Positions 46,227 to 56,547 of a stretch of DNA of 64,000 nucleotides are shown piece after piece (within the stretch, counting starts at the first letter, position 1; every line of letters begins with the position of its first letter). Both the position numbers and the translations under genes were made by a program. The notes under the pieces were generated by a model. The model was not told the DNA's origin. It made no database searches and saw nothing but the letters and a program-made list of their open reading frames with translations. The stretch comes from Noviherbaspirillum soli (lineage in GTDB: Bacteria > Pseudomonadota > Gammaproteobacteria > Burkholderiales > Burkholderiaceae_D), in assembly GCF_015352955.1 (NCBI RefSeq), contig NZ_JACYOX010000026.1, forward strand, positions 1 to 64,000, in the 5' to 3' direction.

Positions 46227-47630
46227 TTAGTGCGGATGGAACGTAACGCGGCTCGGGACCGGCTTGAACTGGCCGGCGCGGCTCCACCATGGCATCAGCA
46301 GGAAAAAGCCGAAGTAGATGAAGGTGCAAACCTGCGACAGCAAGGTACGGCCGGCGGTCGGCGCCTGCACGCCCAGGTAGCCCAGCACGACGAATGTGAT
46401 GCCGAAAAGGATCAGCACATATTTGTGCCAGGTGGGGCGATAACGGATGGAACGCACCGGGGAATGATCGAGCCAGGGCATGCCGGCCAGGATCACGACC
46501 GACGCACCCATCAGCACCACGCCCCAGAACTTGGCGTCAAACACCAGCATGCCGATGATCACGGCCAGGCCAACCACGGCCGCCACCATTTTCATCGCGC
46601 CGGACAGGCGGGATTTCAGGATCAGCAGCGCGACATAGGCAGCCACACCTGCGATCAGCGCATACATGAATTGCGAGGTGGTGGCGCGCAGCACCGAGTA
46701 GTACGGCGTGAAGTACCAGACCGGGGCAATATGCGGCGGCGTCTTCAGCGAGTCAGCCGGCAGGAAGTTGTTGTATTCCAGGAAATAACCGCCCATTTCC
46801 GGCGCAAAGAAGATCACTGCGCTGAAGATCGTCAGGAAGATCACGACGCCGAACGCATCATGCACGGTGTAGTACGGATGTGAAGGGATCGCGTCGACCG
46901 GATGGCCGTCAGGACCGAGGTTGTCCTTGACTTCGATGCCGTCCGGATTGTTCGAGCCCACTTCATGCAGCGCGATCAGGTGGGCGGCAACCAGGCCCAG
47001 CAGCACCAGGGGAATCGCGATCACATGGAAGGCGAAGAAGCGGTTCAGGGTGGCGTCGGACACCACGTAGTCGCCGCGGATCCACAGCGACAGGTCGGGA
47101 CCGATGAAGGGAATGGCCGAGAACAGGTTCACGATCACCTGCGCGCCCCAGTAGGACATCTGGCCCCATGGCAGCAGGTAGCCGAAGAAGGCTTCGCCCA
47201 TCAGCGCCAGGAAGATGCCGACGCCGAACAGCCAGATCAGTTCTCGTGGCTTGCGGTACGAACCGTACAGCAAGGCGCGGGTCATGTGCAGGTAGACCAC
47301 GATGAAGAAGGCGGAAGCGCCGGTCGAGTGCATGTAGCGCACCAGCCAGCCCCACGGCACATCGCGCATGATGTATTCAACGGAGGCGAAGGCCAGGTTG
47401 GCATCGGGCTTGTAATGCATTACCAGGAAGATGCCGGTGACGATCTGGATCACCAGCACCAGCATGGCCAGCGAACCGAAGATGTACCACCAGTTGAAAT
47501 TCTTGGGCGCGTAGTACTGGCCCCACTGGTCATTCCACAGTTTGCTCAGCGGAAAACGAGAATCGACCCAGTTCAGTGCCTTGGCGCTGACTGGCGCATC
47601 GGCCGGCAACTTCTTCTCCACGAATCCCAT
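46227..47630 (-). CDS. petB: Cytochrome b of the bc1 complex
   Basis: Quinol-oxidising, di-haem membrane subunit of complex III. The 467-residue protein has eight or more membrane helices. Haem-ligand His pairs lie in MHSTGASAFFIVVYLHMTR and in FFAFHVIAIPLVLLGLVAAHL. Q-site blocks include GYLLPWGQMSYWGAQV and a PEMGGYF motif in place of the usual PEWYF. ATG 47630 follows the petA stop by 3 bases and has GGTGAGG upstream. Confidence 0.95.
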   Translation of the reverse strand: MGFVEKKLPADAPVSAKALNWVDSRFPLSKLWNDQWGQYYAPKNFNWWYIFGSLAMLVLVIQIVTGIFLVMHYKPDANLAFASVEYIMRDVPWGWLVRYMHSTGASAFFIVVYLHMTRALLYGSYRKPRELIWLFGVGIFLALMGEAFFGYLLPWGQMSYWGAQVIVNLFSAIPFIGPDLSLWIRGDYVVSDATLNRFFAFHVIAIPLVLLGLVAAHLIALHEVGSNNPDGIEVKDNLGPDGHPVDAIPSHPYYTVHDAFGVVIFLTIFSAVIFFAPEMGGYFLEYNNFLPADSLKTPPHIAPVWYFTPYYSVLRATTSQFMYALIAGVAAYVALLILKSRLSGAMKMVAAVVGLAVIIGMLVFDAKFWGVVLMGASVVILAGMPWLDHSPVRSIRYRPTWHKYVLILFGITFVVLGYLGVQAPTAGRTLLSQVCTFIYFGFFLLMPWWSRAGQFKPVPSRVTFHPH

Positions 47631-47633
47631 GAT

Positions 47634-48242
47634 TTATGCCTCACCTTTCTCGTCCTTGCCGATGACGAGCTTGGTGTCGCCGGCATACATGTGACGTGGC
47701 ACCTGAAGATTGTCAGGCGCCGGCTTGTTCTTGTAGACGCGGCCGGCCAGATCGAAGGTCGAGCCGTGGCAGGGGCACAGGAAACCGCCCTGCCAGTCGT
47801 CGGGCAGCGATGGTTGCGGTCCCGGCTGGAGCTTGGTGGTCGGGGAGCAGCCCAGATGGGTGCAGATACCGACCGCCACCAGGATCTCTGGCTTGATGGA
47901 GCGGTATTCGTTACGCGCATATTCCGGCGTCAGTTCGTCCGGATTGCGCTGCGATTTGGGGTCGGCAAGCTGATCGTCCAGCTTGGGCAGCGCCGAGACC
48001 ATTTCCTGCGAGCGCTTCAGGATCCATACCGGCTTGCCGCGCCATTCGACGGTTCTGAGTTCGCCCGGCGCCATGCCGGCGATATCGACTTCAACCGGCG
48101 CGCCGGCGGCCTTCGCGCGCTCTGACGGCTGGAAGGTGGACACAAAGGCCCCTGCCGTAGCCAGCCCTGCAACTCCGCCAGCCGCACATGTGGCAGCAAG
48201 CAGGACACGTCGACCGGAGTCGACCTGTTTATCGTTACTCAT
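47634..48242 (-). CDS. petA: Rieske iron-sulfur subunit of the bc1 complex
   Basis: Carries electrons from quinol to cytochrome c1. The 202-residue protein has an uncleaved N-terminal membrane anchor preceded by a twin-arginine pair (SGRRVLLAAT), as expected for a Tat substrate that folds around its cluster in the cytoplasm. The [2Fe-2S] ligands are in CTHLGCSP and CPCHGSTF. First gene of petABC with a good promoter just upstream. The tatABC genes lie about 5 kb to the right. Confidence 0.96.
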   Translation of the reverse strand: MSNDKQVDSGRRVLLAATCAAGGVAGLATAGAFVSTFQPSERAKAAGAPVEVDIAGMAPGELRTVEWRGKPVWILKRSQEMVSALPKLDDQLADPKSQRNPDELTPEYARNEYRSIKPEILVAVGICTHLGCSPTTKLQPGPQPSLPDDWQGGFLCPCHGSTFDLAGRVYKNKPAPDNLQVPRHMYAGDTKLVIGKDEKGEA

Positions 48243-48297
48243 ACCAACCCCAATCAGTCAAAATGCGAAATCTGAACGAAACTTCTAGCAACCTTAA

Positions 48298-48326
48298 ATT
48301 ATATCGGACCGTCGACCTGATTTAAA
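48298..48326 (-). promoter_or_regulatory. Probable sigma-70 promoter of petABC
   Basis: On the minus strand, TTTAAA (48326-48321), 17-base spacer, TATAAT (48303-48298), about 55 bases before the petA start. Confidence 0.6.
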
Positions 48327-48499
48327 GAAAATACATCTTCCGTTGTGCAATAAACATGCACAGAGGTTGATAAACGCACCAATGAGGTGACATGTTTGGT
48401 CCTGTGGGATACTGGCGCATGACAATCTGATAAAACCAGCTTCCTTATCGACGAGGGTTTCCGTCACTACCTTCTTTAACACCCATCAGGAGATTTGCA

Positions 48500-48952
48500 A
48501 TGAGCATGCTGCAGGAATTCAAGGCATTTGCAGTCAAGGGCAATGTGGTTGACCTTGCGGTCGCCGTCATCATTGGCGCCGCATTCGGCAAGATCGTCGA
48601 TTCCCTGGTGCAGGATGTGATCATGCCCATCGTGGGAAAAATTTTCGGTGGCCTGGATTTTTCCAATTATTATTTACCGCTGAATAATCAGGCCATGAAC
48701 CTCACCCTGGCCGAAGCCAAGAAGGCCGGCGCCGTTCTGGCCTACGGCAATTTCGTGACCATCCTGCTGAACTTCGTCATCCTGGCCTTCATCATTTTCC
48801 AAATGGTCAGGCTGATCAACAAGGCGCGCACCCTGTCCTTCCGCAAGCAGCAGGAAGTCGAAGATGCTGCACCGGCCGCGCCGCCGTCCGAGGACATTCT
48901 GCTGCTGCGTGAAATCCGTGACGCCCTGCGTCGGCCGGAAGACCTGCGCTGA
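48500..48952 (+). CDS. mscL: Large-conductance mechanosensitive channel
   Basis: Opens under membrane tension to release solutes on osmotic downshock. The 150-residue protein has the N-terminal helix ([19 protein letters not shown]), the pore helix [17 protein letters not shown], a periplasmic loop and the second membrane helix ([17 protein letters not shown]). It ends in a charged C-terminal helix with [18 protein letters not shown] precedes ATG 48500 by 8 bases. It is divergent from petA. Confidence 0.96.
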   Translation: MSMLQEFKAFAVKGNVVDLAVAVIIGAAFGKIVDSLVQDVIMPIVGKIFGGLDFSNYYLPLNNQAMNLTLAEAKKAGAVLAYGNFVTILLNFVILAFIIFQMVRLINKARTLSFRKQQEVEDAAPAAPPSEDILLLREIRDALRRPEDLR

Positions 48953-49343
48953 TCAGGCCGGATCGGCAGCACGTCGAATCCTCGCGCCAGCAATCCTGGA
49001 AGACATTGTGGGCCGCTAGAGCGAATTTGGCCAGACTAGCCTCATGCCGCAGACCCAGGCGCGGCGCACCTCGCATCCTGCGCCCTTGGCATGCCCCTGA
49101 TGCTGTAGGGCGGAATACCCGAAGGGGCATTCCGCCATGCGTGGACCAGCGAAGGTCCTGAGATGATCTTTACGGTATGCGACCGCGGTGCAATGCCCTT
49201 CGGGTATTGCACCCTACTCACCCCTAGGCGAATCTTCCAAAGGCAATCTTGCTTGGCCGGCTGATGCCAGTCAGGTTAGAAATGCGCTAAACCAGCGGCC
49301 CACAATGTCTTCCAGCCATTCCGCCGTCCGGAAGGGCGCGGCT
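48953..49343. other. Intergenic region holding a composite palindromic element
   Basis: 391 bases between mscL and the convergent regulator gene. Apart from the repeat element at 49105-49216 no gene or clear terminator was seen. Confidence 0.6.
49105..49216. repeat. REP-like composite palindromic element, copy 2
   Basis: A 112-base element that starts GTAGGGCGGAAT and ends ATTGCACCCTAC, with a hairpin at each end (49109-49137 and 49188-49213). It has the same plan as 5186-5301. The left hairpin matches 18299-18328. Confidence 0.85.
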
Positions 49344-50057
49344 TCAGCCCGGTTCGCGCGCTTTCAATGTCGCCATATGGAGCAAGCCGCGGCGCTGCGC
49401 CTCGAATACCGCTTCTCCGCGGGAATGCACCGACAGCTTGCCGTAAATGTTCTTCACATGGGTCTGCACCGTGCCAACCGACACCGACAGTGTCCGCGCC
49501 ACCTCGCCATAGCTGTCGCCGCGCGCAATCAGGTTGAGAATCGCCGCCTCGCGCCGTGTGAGCAGCGAAGGCGCATGCGCATTGCCGGGTGGCGAGGACG
49601 ATGCCGGCATGGCGTCGCGCATACGGCCGAGTACTTTCCTGGCGATCAGCGGGCTGATGGGCGAGCCGCCCGAGTGCAGGTCCAGCAATGCACGCACGAT
49701 GTCCAGCCTTCCGGCATCCTTGAGCACATAGCCGGCGGCGCCGGCCTCGATGCAGGCCAGAACGCTATCCTCGTCGCTCGACATGGTGATGACCAGAATG
49801 CCGCAGTTCGGCCAGCGGTCGACGCAGGCGCGGATGACGTCCACGCCCGATCCGTCGGGCAGGCCAAGGTCGGTCAGCAGCAGGTCGACCGGAGTGGACA
49901 CCAGCCAGGCCAGCGCCGGCTGAACGCTATCGAAGGCGGCAACCAGCTGGAGCGCTGGCTCGGACTTGATGGCCGCTGCGAGATACTTGCGGGTAACGTT
50001 ATCGTCCTCGACGATCATGACGTTGATCGGTTGCCGGGCTGCCGCTTGCGACATCAT
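49344..50057 (-). CDS. NarL/FixJ-type response regulator
   Basis: A 237-residue regulator: receiver domain (acidic pocket VEDDN, phospho-acceptor Asp in LLTDLGLPDGSGVDV, Thr/Ser switch in VITMSSDED, Lys in VLKDAG) and a C-terminal LuxR-type helix-turn-helix (LTRREAAILNLIARGDSYGEVARTL, VGTVQTHVKNIYGKL). No histidine kinase lies next to it, so its signal is unknown. ATG 50054 is an equal start. It stands alone on the minus strand between the palindromic element and the Nif3-like gene. Confidence 0.9.
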   Translation of the reverse strand: MMSQAAARQPINVMIVEDDNVTRKYLAAAIKSEPALQLVAAFDSVQPALAWLVSTPVDLLLTDLGLPDGSGVDVIRACVDRWPNCGILVITMSSDEDSVLACIEAGAAGYVLKDAGRLDIVRALLDLHSGGSPISPLIARKVLGRMRDAMPASSSPPGNAHAPSLLTRREAAILNLIARGDSYGEVARTLSVSVGTVQTHVKNIYGKLSVHSRGEAVFEAQRRGLLHMATLKAREPG

Positions 50058-50312
50058 GGTTTTCCTGTCCTTGCCGTGATTGAGCGCCGTGGTAAGCGCC
50101 CGGATGAGCGCCTTGGTCAGCGCCTCGCTGCGAACTGTCGAACGATTACCGGTAGGCGCATGCCGAAGTTACGCAATCTGGATGAAGCCGGGCCTTCGTA
50201 ACATCCGGCCAGGAAAAATGCGGAGGCGACGGAGATTTCTGGCTGGTCACGGCCTTCATGGTTGCAGACGCGTTGCCACGGCAAAAGCGACACGACGGAA
50301 AACGGGCTGTTC

Positions 50313-51089
50313 TTAGACCGGATTATCGATATCGATGAAGCGATGCCCGATGCCGAACCGACCGGCGAGATGCTGGCCGAGCGCCTGTATGCCATAACGT
50401 TCGGTTGCATGATGGCCGCAGGCCAGATAGGCGACGCCGGTTTCGCGCGCCAGGTGCACGGTCTGCTCCGAGATTTCCCCGCTGAGATAGGTGCCGGCCC
50501 CCGCGGCGATGGCATCGTCGAGATAGCCCTGCGCGGCGCCGGTGCACCAGCCGACTTGGCCCAGAGGCTGCCCGGCGTCACCGATGACCATGGGCGATCG
50601 CCCCAGCCGCTGCCCGATCAGGCGGGCCAGGTCGCCTACCGTGCTTACCGCGGCGTCTTCCGGCACGCCCAGCCAGCCAAGGTCGTTTTCGCCGAACCGG
50701 GACTGCGCGCTCAGGCCGAGTTGCCGTCCCAGCTGGGCGTTGTTGCCCAACTCCGGATGCACATCCAGCGGCAGGTGATAGGCAAACAGATTGACGTCGT
50801 TGGCCAGCAGCCGCTTGAGGCGCTGGCGCCGGATGCCGGTAATCCGGCCGTCCTCGCCGCGCCAGAAATAGCCGTGATGCACAAGAATCGCATCGGCGCC
50901 TTCCGCCAGGGCGGCGTCGATCAGCGCCGCGCTGGCGGTGACGCCGGTGACGATGCTGGCGATGCGGTCGCGCCCCTCGACCTGCAAACCGTTTGGGCTA
51001 AAATCACGGATGCGGTTGATATCAAGCAGACAAGCCAGATAATCCGACAGCGCCCGGCGATCCACGGATGGCTCACTCAATTCATTCAC
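50313..51089 (-). CDS. Nif3-like dinuclear metal centre protein
   Basis: A conserved protein of the Nif3/YbgI family, thought to form toroidal hexamers with a two-metal site per subunit; the family's biochemical role is unsettled. About 258 residues. Metal ligands are visible in [28 protein letters not shown] (His, Asp), [14 protein letters not shown] and [11 protein letters not shown]. The start is uncertain: GTG 51089 is used, a TTG at 51080 has better spacing from AGAGAAGG, and the frame is open to 51107. It is divergent from the HtrA-type protease gene, whose ATG is only 12 bases away. Confidence 0.9.
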   Translation of the reverse strand: MNELSEPSVDRRALSDYLACLLDINRIRDFSPNGLQVEGRDRIASIVTGVTASAALIDAALAEGADAILVHHGYFWRGEDGRITGIRRQRLKRLLANDVNLFAYHLPLDVHPELGNNAQLGRQLGLSAQSRFGENDLGWLGVPEDAAVSTVGDLARLIGQRLGRSPMVIGDAGQPLGQVGWCTGAAQGYLDDAIAAGAGTYLSGEISEQTVHLARETGVAYLACGHHATERYGIQALGQHLAGRFGIGHRFIDIDNPV

Positions 51090-51101
51090 CCTTCTCTCTT
51101 T

Positions 51102-52280
51102 ATGCAACGTCTCTGGTTATTGTTTGCCCAAACCGTCACGGTCGGTCTGGCGCTGTGGTTCATTGTAGCGACACTCAAGCCGGACTGGGCGCCGCGCATC
51201 CAGGGCGGCGCCCAGCCGGTGACTCTGAATAATGGGAATGTCCCGATGCATGAAGCCACTGCGCCACCCAGGGTGCAGCAGGGCAGCAGCTATCGTGACG
51301 CGTCGCAGCGGGCCATGCCCGCGGTGGTCAACATCTTCACCAGCAAGGGCGTGCGCCCGGCGCGCAATCCGCTGCTGGACGACCCCTTCCTGCGCCGCTT
51401 CTTTGGCGAGCGCCAGGGCGAGCAGGAAGAAAAGCAGTCCAGCCTGGGCTCGGGCGTGATCGTCAGCTCCGAAGGCTACATCCTGACCAATAACCATGTT
51501 GTGGAAGCGGCCGACGAGATCGAGATCGCGCTGGCCGATGGGCGCAAGGCAGCGGCACGCCTGGTCGGCACCGATCCGGAAACCGACCTGGCAGTGATCA
51601 AGGTGGATCTGAAGGATCTGCCGACAATCACGCTGGCCCAGATCGAGCAGACCCGCGTCGGCGACGTGGTGCTGGCCATCGGCAATCCGTTCGGCGTCGG
51701 CCAGACGGTCACCATGGGCATTGTCTCGGCGCTGGGCCGCAACCACCTGGGCATCAACACTTTCGAGAACTTCATCCAGACCGACGCCGCCATCAATCCC
51801 GGCAATTCGGGCGGCGCGCTGGTAGACACCAACGGCAACCTGCTGGGCATCAATACCGCGATCTATTCCCGCACCGGCGGCTCGCTGGGCATCGGTTTCG
51901 CCATTCCCGTCACCACGGTAAAGACGGTGATGGAATCCATCATCAAGACCGGGCAGGTAGTGCGCGGCTGGATAGGCGTGGAGCCGCAGGACATCACGCC
52001 CGAACTGGCGGAAAGCTTCGGCCTGCAGCGCAAGTCGGGCACCATCATCGCCGGCGTGCTGCGCAACGGTCCCGCCGACCGCGCCGGCATGCGGCCGGGC
52101 GACATCCTGGTGGAAGTCGACGGCCGGCCGGTGGACGACACCACCTCGATGCTGAACCTGATCGCCCAGCTGCAGCCTGGCAGGAAAGCCAGCATGAAGG
52201 TGCTGCGCAAGAATGCCGAAACCAGCCTGGATGTGACGGTGGGCGTCCGTCCCAAGATGCAGACACGTCCCGCGGAGTGA
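51102..52280 (+). CDS. HtrA/DegS-type serine protease with one PDZ domain
   Basis: Periplasmic protease anchored by an N-terminal membrane segment ([17 protein letters not shown]). The 392-residue protein has the trypsin-like triad: His in LTNNHVVEA, Asp in [10 protein letters not shown] and Ser in NPGNSGGAL. One PDZ domain follows ([11 protein letters not shown] to the end). A single PDZ plus anchor is the DegS layout; whether it senses misfolded porins and controls sigma-E is not shown, as no rse genes are here. ATG 51102 is within the divergent Nif3 gene leader. The frame open from 50262 is antisense to the Nif3 gene and not used. Confidence 0.93.
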   Translation: MQRLWLLFAQTVTVGLALWFIVATLKPDWAPRIQGGAQPVTLNNGNVPMHEATAPPRVQQGSSYRDASQRAMPAVVNIFTSKGVRPARNPLLDDPFLRRFFGERQGEQEEKQSSLGSGVIVSSEGYILTNNHVVEAADEIEIALADGRKAAARLVGTDPETDLAVIKVDLKDLPTITLAQIEQTRVGDVVLAIGNPFGVGQTVTMGIVSALGRNHLGINTFENFIQTDAAINPGNSGGALVDTNGNLLGINTAIYSRTGGSLGIGFAIPVTTVKTVMESIIKTGQVVRGWIGVEPQDITPELAESFGLQRKSGTIIAGVLRNGPADRAGMRPGDILVEVDGRPVDDTTSMLNLIAQLQPGRKASMKVLRKNAETSLDVTVGVRPKMQTRPAE

Positions 52281-52282
52281 GC

Positions 52283-52960
52283 ATGCATGTACGCGACCTG
52301 AGGCAATACCTGGCCGAGCTGGATGAGAACAACCAGCGCGCCTGGTTCGTGATGAACAAGCCGCGCTACGATATCCTGCGCGCCGAGTTCCTCGAACTGA
52401 CCACGCGCCTGATCAGGAGCATCTCCCGCTTCGATCCGGCGGTGGCGGCCTGCAACCCGAAGAAGGCGCTGTTTCGCATCAACCGCGACCTGCGCTTTTC
52501 ACGCGACCCCAAGCCCTACAAGACGCACTTTTCCGCCGCCATCACCGCCAGCGGGCTGAAGAAACCCAGCCAGGGCGGCGGTCCGGCCTATTACTTTCAC
52601 GTCGATGAAAAGGGCCAGCTGCTGATCGCCGGCGGCGAATACCTGCCGCCGCCCGACCGGCTGCGCCAGATCCGGCGCCAGGTGATTGCCGACGCCGACG
52701 GCTTTTCAGCGGTACTCAAAGACCGCAAGCTGCGCGCCGCCTTTGGCGACCTGCAGCAGGAAGGCAAGCTGACGCGGCCGCCCAAGGGTTTCGATGCGGA
52801 TACGCCGCATGCAGAGTATGTGCGCCACAAGAGCTTCATCGTCTGGAACGAGCGCAGCGTGGACGGCATGACCGGCGACGAACTGGAACAGGTGGTGCTG
52901 AGGAATTTCAGGGATGCGCAGCCACTGGTGCAGTGGCTGCGGCAGGTGCCGAACGCGTAA
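52283..52960 (+). CDS. DUF2461 (TIGR02453) family protein
   Basis: A 225-residue conserved bacterial protein without known function. Family blocks are LRQYLAELDENNQRAWFVMNKPRYD, FRINRDLRFSRDPKPYKTHF, GGGPAYYFHVDEKGQLLIAGG and YVRHKSFIVWNERSVDG. It has no signal or membrane segment. GTG 52277 would overlap the protease stop by 4 bases (GTGA); ATG 52283 is the alternative given here. Close spacing suggests co-transcription with the protease gene. It is convergent with tatC. Confidence 0.88.
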   Translation: MHVRDLRQYLAELDENNQRAWFVMNKPRYDILRAEFLELTTRLIRSISRFDPAVAACNPKKALFRINRDLRFSRDPKPYKTHFSAAITASGLKKPSQGGGPAYYFHVDEKGQLLIAGGEYLPPPDRLRQIRRQVIADADGFSAVLKDRKLRAAFGDLQQEGKLTRPPKGFDADTPHAEYVRHKSFIVWNERSVDGMTGDELEQVVLRNFRDAQPLVQWLRQVPNA

Positions 52961-52998
52961 GGAAGCTGCTTTATTGCGGACAGCGAAGCTAGACCGTT

Positions 52999-53778
52999 TC
53001 AGCTGCCGGTGCTGCTGGGATGCTCTTCCGGCGCCTGGGTGGCCCGCACGAACATCGGCGCCAGCAGCAGGCCCAGTTCGAACAGCAGGCACATCGGTAC
53101 CGCCAGGAACAGCTGGCTCATGATGTCCGGCGGCGTCACCACGGCAGCCACGACGAAGGCGCCGACGATCACATAGGGGCGGATCGCCTTCAGCTTTTCC
53201 ACGGTCATCAGGTTCATCCGCACCAGCACCACCACCACCACCGGCACCTCGAAGGTGATGCCGAAGGCCAGGCACATGGTCATCACGAAATCGAGATAGT
53301 TCTCGATGTCGGGCGCCACGGTAATCGAGCTGGGTGCGAAATCGTAGATGAAGCGGAACACCTTGCCAAACACCAGGAAGTAGCAGAACGCCACGCCCAC
53401 GATGAACAGGAAGGACGAGGAAATGACCAGCGGCGCAATCAGCCGCTTCTCATGCGCATACAGGCCAGGCGCAACGAAAGCCCAGGCCTGGTACAGCACC
53501 CACGGCAGCGAAATGATGAAGGCTGCCAGCAGCGTGACCTTCATCGGCACCATGAAAGGCGTGATCACGCCGGTGGCGATCATCTTCGCGTCGCCGGGCA
53601 GCGCGATCATCATTGGCCGGGCAATGAAGTCATAGACCGCGCCCGGACCGGGCCAGACGGCAACCAGCACCAGGAAGACCGCCAGCACCACGGCGACTGC
53701 CCTGACCAGGCGGTTGCGCAGTTCGACCAGATGGGAGATGAAGGTGTCCTGCGCGTCGGCTTGTGTGTCTTCAGCCAT
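52999..53778 (-). CDS. tatC: Sec-independent protein translocase TatC
   Basis: Polytopic receptor of the Tat pathway that binds twin-arginine signals. The 259-residue protein has six membrane helices and the family blocks FISHLVELRNRLVRAV, FVAPGLYAHEKRLI and MTMCLAFGITFEVPVVVV. ATG 53778 follows the tatB stop directly. It ends the long minus-strand array that begins with ibaG/murA. Confidence 0.96.
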   Translation of the reverse strand: MAEDTQADAQDTFISHLVELRNRLVRAVAVVLAVFLVLVAVWPGPGAVYDFIARPMMIALPGDAKMIATGVITPFMVPMKVTLLAAFIISLPWVLYQAWAFVAPGLYAHEKRLIAPLVISSSFLFIVGVAFCYFLVFGKVFRFIYDFAPSSITVAPDIENYLDFVMTMCLAFGITFEVPVVVVVLVRMNLMTVEKLKAIRPYVIVGAFVVAAVVTPPDIMSQLFLAVPMCLLFELGLLLAPMFVRATQAPEEHPSSTGS

Positions 53779-54282
53779 TTAATGGAACGATTGGGTGGGT
53801 TTGCGGCTGCCCGAAGGGCGATACCGGGCGACGCGGGCCGCGCCTGACAGCACGCGCGACCGGCGGCCGTTCTGCCGCTTGTACCAGGACGGCACGGCCG
53901 AGGTGCGCGCCAGCTTCTTCCTGCGGAAATCCTTGGCCTTGACCGCATGCTGGTCAGGCGTGGGCGGCTCCATCAGCGGATTGGACGCGCTGGTGAAGTC
54001 GTCATTCCAGCCGGTACTGACGGCGTCGCGCACTTCGGCGGCATTCTGCGAGATCGATTGCTCCACCGTGCTGGCTGCCTCGCGCACATCCTGCTGCATC
54101 TTGCGGAATTCCTCCAGGTCGATTTCCCGGCTGACTTCCTGCTTGACGTCATTGATGTAGCGCTGGGCGCGGCCAAACAGCGAGCCCGCCATGCGCGCCA
54201 CGCGCGGCAGTTTCTCCGGCCCGATGACGACCAGCGCCACGACGCCGATCAGGGCAATCTTGGTCAGGCCGAGATCGATCAT
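53779..54282 (-). CDS. tatB: Sec-independent protein translocase TatB
   Basis: Membrane partner of TatC in substrate recognition. The 167-residue protein has a single N-terminal membrane helix (LTKIALIGVVALVVIGPEKLPRVAR) with the Glu typical of TatB, an amphipathic helix and a long variable charged tail. The last about 45 residues are strongly basic. It lies between tatA (30-base gap) and tatC (no gap). Confidence 0.94.
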   Translation of the reverse strand: MIDLGLTKIALIGVVALVVIGPEKLPRVARMAGSLFGRAQRYINDVKQEVSREIDLEEFRKMQQDVREAASTVEQSISQNAAEVRDAVSTGWNDDFTSASNPLMEPPTPDQHAVKAKDFRRKKLARTSAVPSWYKRQNGRRSRVLSGAARVARYRPSGSRKPTQSFH

Positions 54283-54312
54283 GCGGCGCTACCGTGCAGA
54301 ATGCGCATCGGC

Positions 54313-54534
54313 TCAGGTCCGGTTCTTTTCTTTGGTCTCGACGTCGATGGTGCCCTTGTCGGCCACTGTCGGCGGCGCGCCGGCGACGCGGTCTTCCTCG
54401 CCCTTGACGCCATCCTTGAAGCCCTTGACCGCCTTGCCGAGGTCGGAACCCATGTTGCCGATCTTCTTGGTGCCGAATACCAGCATCACGATGACCAGAA
54501 CGATCAGCCAGTGCCAGACGCTAAATGAACCCAT
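54313..54534 (-). CDS. tatA: Sec-independent protein translocase TatA
   Basis: Pore-forming component of the Tat exporter. The 73-residue protein has an N-terminal membrane helix ([19 protein letters not shown]), the hinge GTKK and an amphipathic helix ([17 protein letters not shown]). AAGGAGA stands 5 bases before ATG 54534. It follows the HIT gene in the his-tat array. Confidence 0.95.
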   Translation of the reverse strand: MGSFSVWHWLIVLVIVMLVFGTKKIGNMGSDLGKAVKGFKDGVKGEEDRVAGAPPTVADKGTIDVETKEKNRT

Positions 54535-54592
54535 TTGTTTCTCCTTGCGGAACGCTCTGTTCCAGGTTGAATTTGTCCGGAGCGGTCCGGAC

Positions 54593-54964
54593 CTACCGTT
54601 GGCCGCGCCAGGGGCGCGGTCCGCCGATCACATGCAGATGAAGATGGTATACCTCTTGTCCACCATCCGGACCAGTATTGAACAGGGTCTTGAAGCCGCC
54701 GGAGCCATTGTCGCCGTCATCGGCTTCGTATCCGCAGCCTAATTGTTGCGCCAGCCTTGGCGCGAGAAGCATCATTTTACCCAACAAAGCGGAGTGCTGT
54801 TCCGTGCAGTCGGCCAGGGTCGGAATGTGTTGCTTCGGCACAATAAGAACATGCACGGGCGCCGCCGGATTGATGTCATGGAAGGCGATCAGATCCTCGT
54901 CTTCATGCACCTTCTTCGAGGGAATCTGACCTGCGGCGATCTTGCAGAAAATACAGTTGTCCAA
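54593..54964 (-). CDS. HIT family nucleotide hydrolase/transferase (HinT-like)
   Basis: A 123-residue histidine-triad protein of the HinT type, which hydrolyses adenosine phosphoramidates. It has [35 protein letters not shown] and the triad HLHLHVIGG. The frame is open to 55072, but a start there would overlap hisE and add a charged extension absent from the family. TTG 54964, with GGAG 8 bases upstream, gives the normal N terminus (DNCIFCKI). It sits between hisE and tatA, a usual betaproteobacterial order. Confidence 0.9.
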   Translation of the reverse strand: MDNCIFCKIAAGQIPSKKVHEDEDLIAFHDINPAAPVHVLIVPKQHIPTLADCTEQHSALLGKMMLLAPRLAQQLGCGYEADDGDNGSGGFKTLFNTGPDGGQEVYHLHLHVIGGPRPWRGQR

Positions 54965-55019
54965 AACCAGTCTCCGTTGATATTGATGTGCTCGTTCCCG
55001 TTCTGTACTGCCGTCTTCC

Positions 55020-55364
55020 TCAGGCCTTCTGGCCGCGGCTGGCCTTTTCCTCGATGCCCGAGATGCCTTCACGCCGCGCCAGTTCCTTCAGCACATCGTC
55101 CGGCGTGAGATTAAACTGCGCCAGCATGACAAGCGTATGAAACCAGAGGTCGGCGCACTCATACAGCACCTTGGAGGCATCGCCGTCGACGCGGGCGTCC
55201 TTGGCGGCCATCACGGTTTCGGTGGCTTCCTCGCCGATCTTCTTCAGGATCGCGTCGTCGCCCTTGGCGAACAGCCGGCTGACATAGGATTTCTCCGGGT
55301 CGCCGCCGTTGGCCGGCTTGCGTGACTCGATGACTTGCGCCAGGCGGTTCAGGGTGTCGCTCAT
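55020..55364 (-). CDS. hisE: Phosphoribosyl-ATP pyrophosphatase
   Basis: Second step of histidine synthesis: removes pyrophosphate from PR-ATP to give PR-AMP. The 114-residue enzyme is a separate protein here, not fused to HisI. Metal-binding and helix motifs are [32 protein letters not shown] and [16 protein letters not shown]. It starts 15 bases after the hisI stop. Confidence 0.95.
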   Translation of the reverse strand: MSDTLNRLAQVIESRKPANGGDPEKSYVSRLFAKGDDAILKKIGEEATETVMAAKDARVDGDASKVLYECADLWFHTLVMLAQFNLTPDDVLKELARREGISGIEEKASRGQKA

Positions 55365-55379
55365 TGTGCCGCTTTGCCT

Positions 55380-55780
55380 TTACTTGTAGATGCTGTCGGG
55401 ATTCTTCAAGACCGGATCGACCGCGACCCACTCGCCTTCGGCCGCGCTGCCCTCGAATTTCTGGAAGAAGCAGGAATGGCGGCCGGTGTGGCAGGCAATG
55501 CCGTCCACCTGCTCGACCTTGAGCAGCACCACGTCCTCGTCGCAGTCCAGGCGCAGTTCATGCACCTTCTGCACGTGGCCGGACTCCTCGCCCTTGTGCC
55601 ACAGCTTCTTGCGCGAGCGGCTCCAGTAAACTGCCTGGCCCGACTCCACCGTACGCGCCAGCGCCTCCCGGTTCATCCAGGCAAACATCAGCACGTCGTT
55701 GCTGCCGACTTCCTGGGCAATCACCGGCACCAGGCCGTGCTCGTCCCAGCGCACCTTGTTCAGCCATTTCGCCTTGACGC

Positions 55781-55784
<4 letters not shown>
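55380..55784 (-). CDS. hisI: Phosphoribosyl-AMP cyclohydrolase
   Basis: Third step of histidine synthesis: opens the adenine ring of PR-AMP. The 134-residue monofunctional enzyme has [33 protein letters not shown] with the catalytic His, [15 protein letters not shown] with Mg ligands, and zinc Cys in [16 protein letters not shown] 55784 overlaps the hisF stop by 4 bases (ATGA); the longer open frame is not used. Confidence 0.95.
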
Positions 55785-56545
<761 letters not shown>

Positions 56546-56547
56546 GA

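Noticed and set aside
50262-51101. N-terminal extension of the HtrA-type protease frame
   Set aside because: It is antisense to the Nif3-like gene; the membrane anchor begins at ATG 51102.
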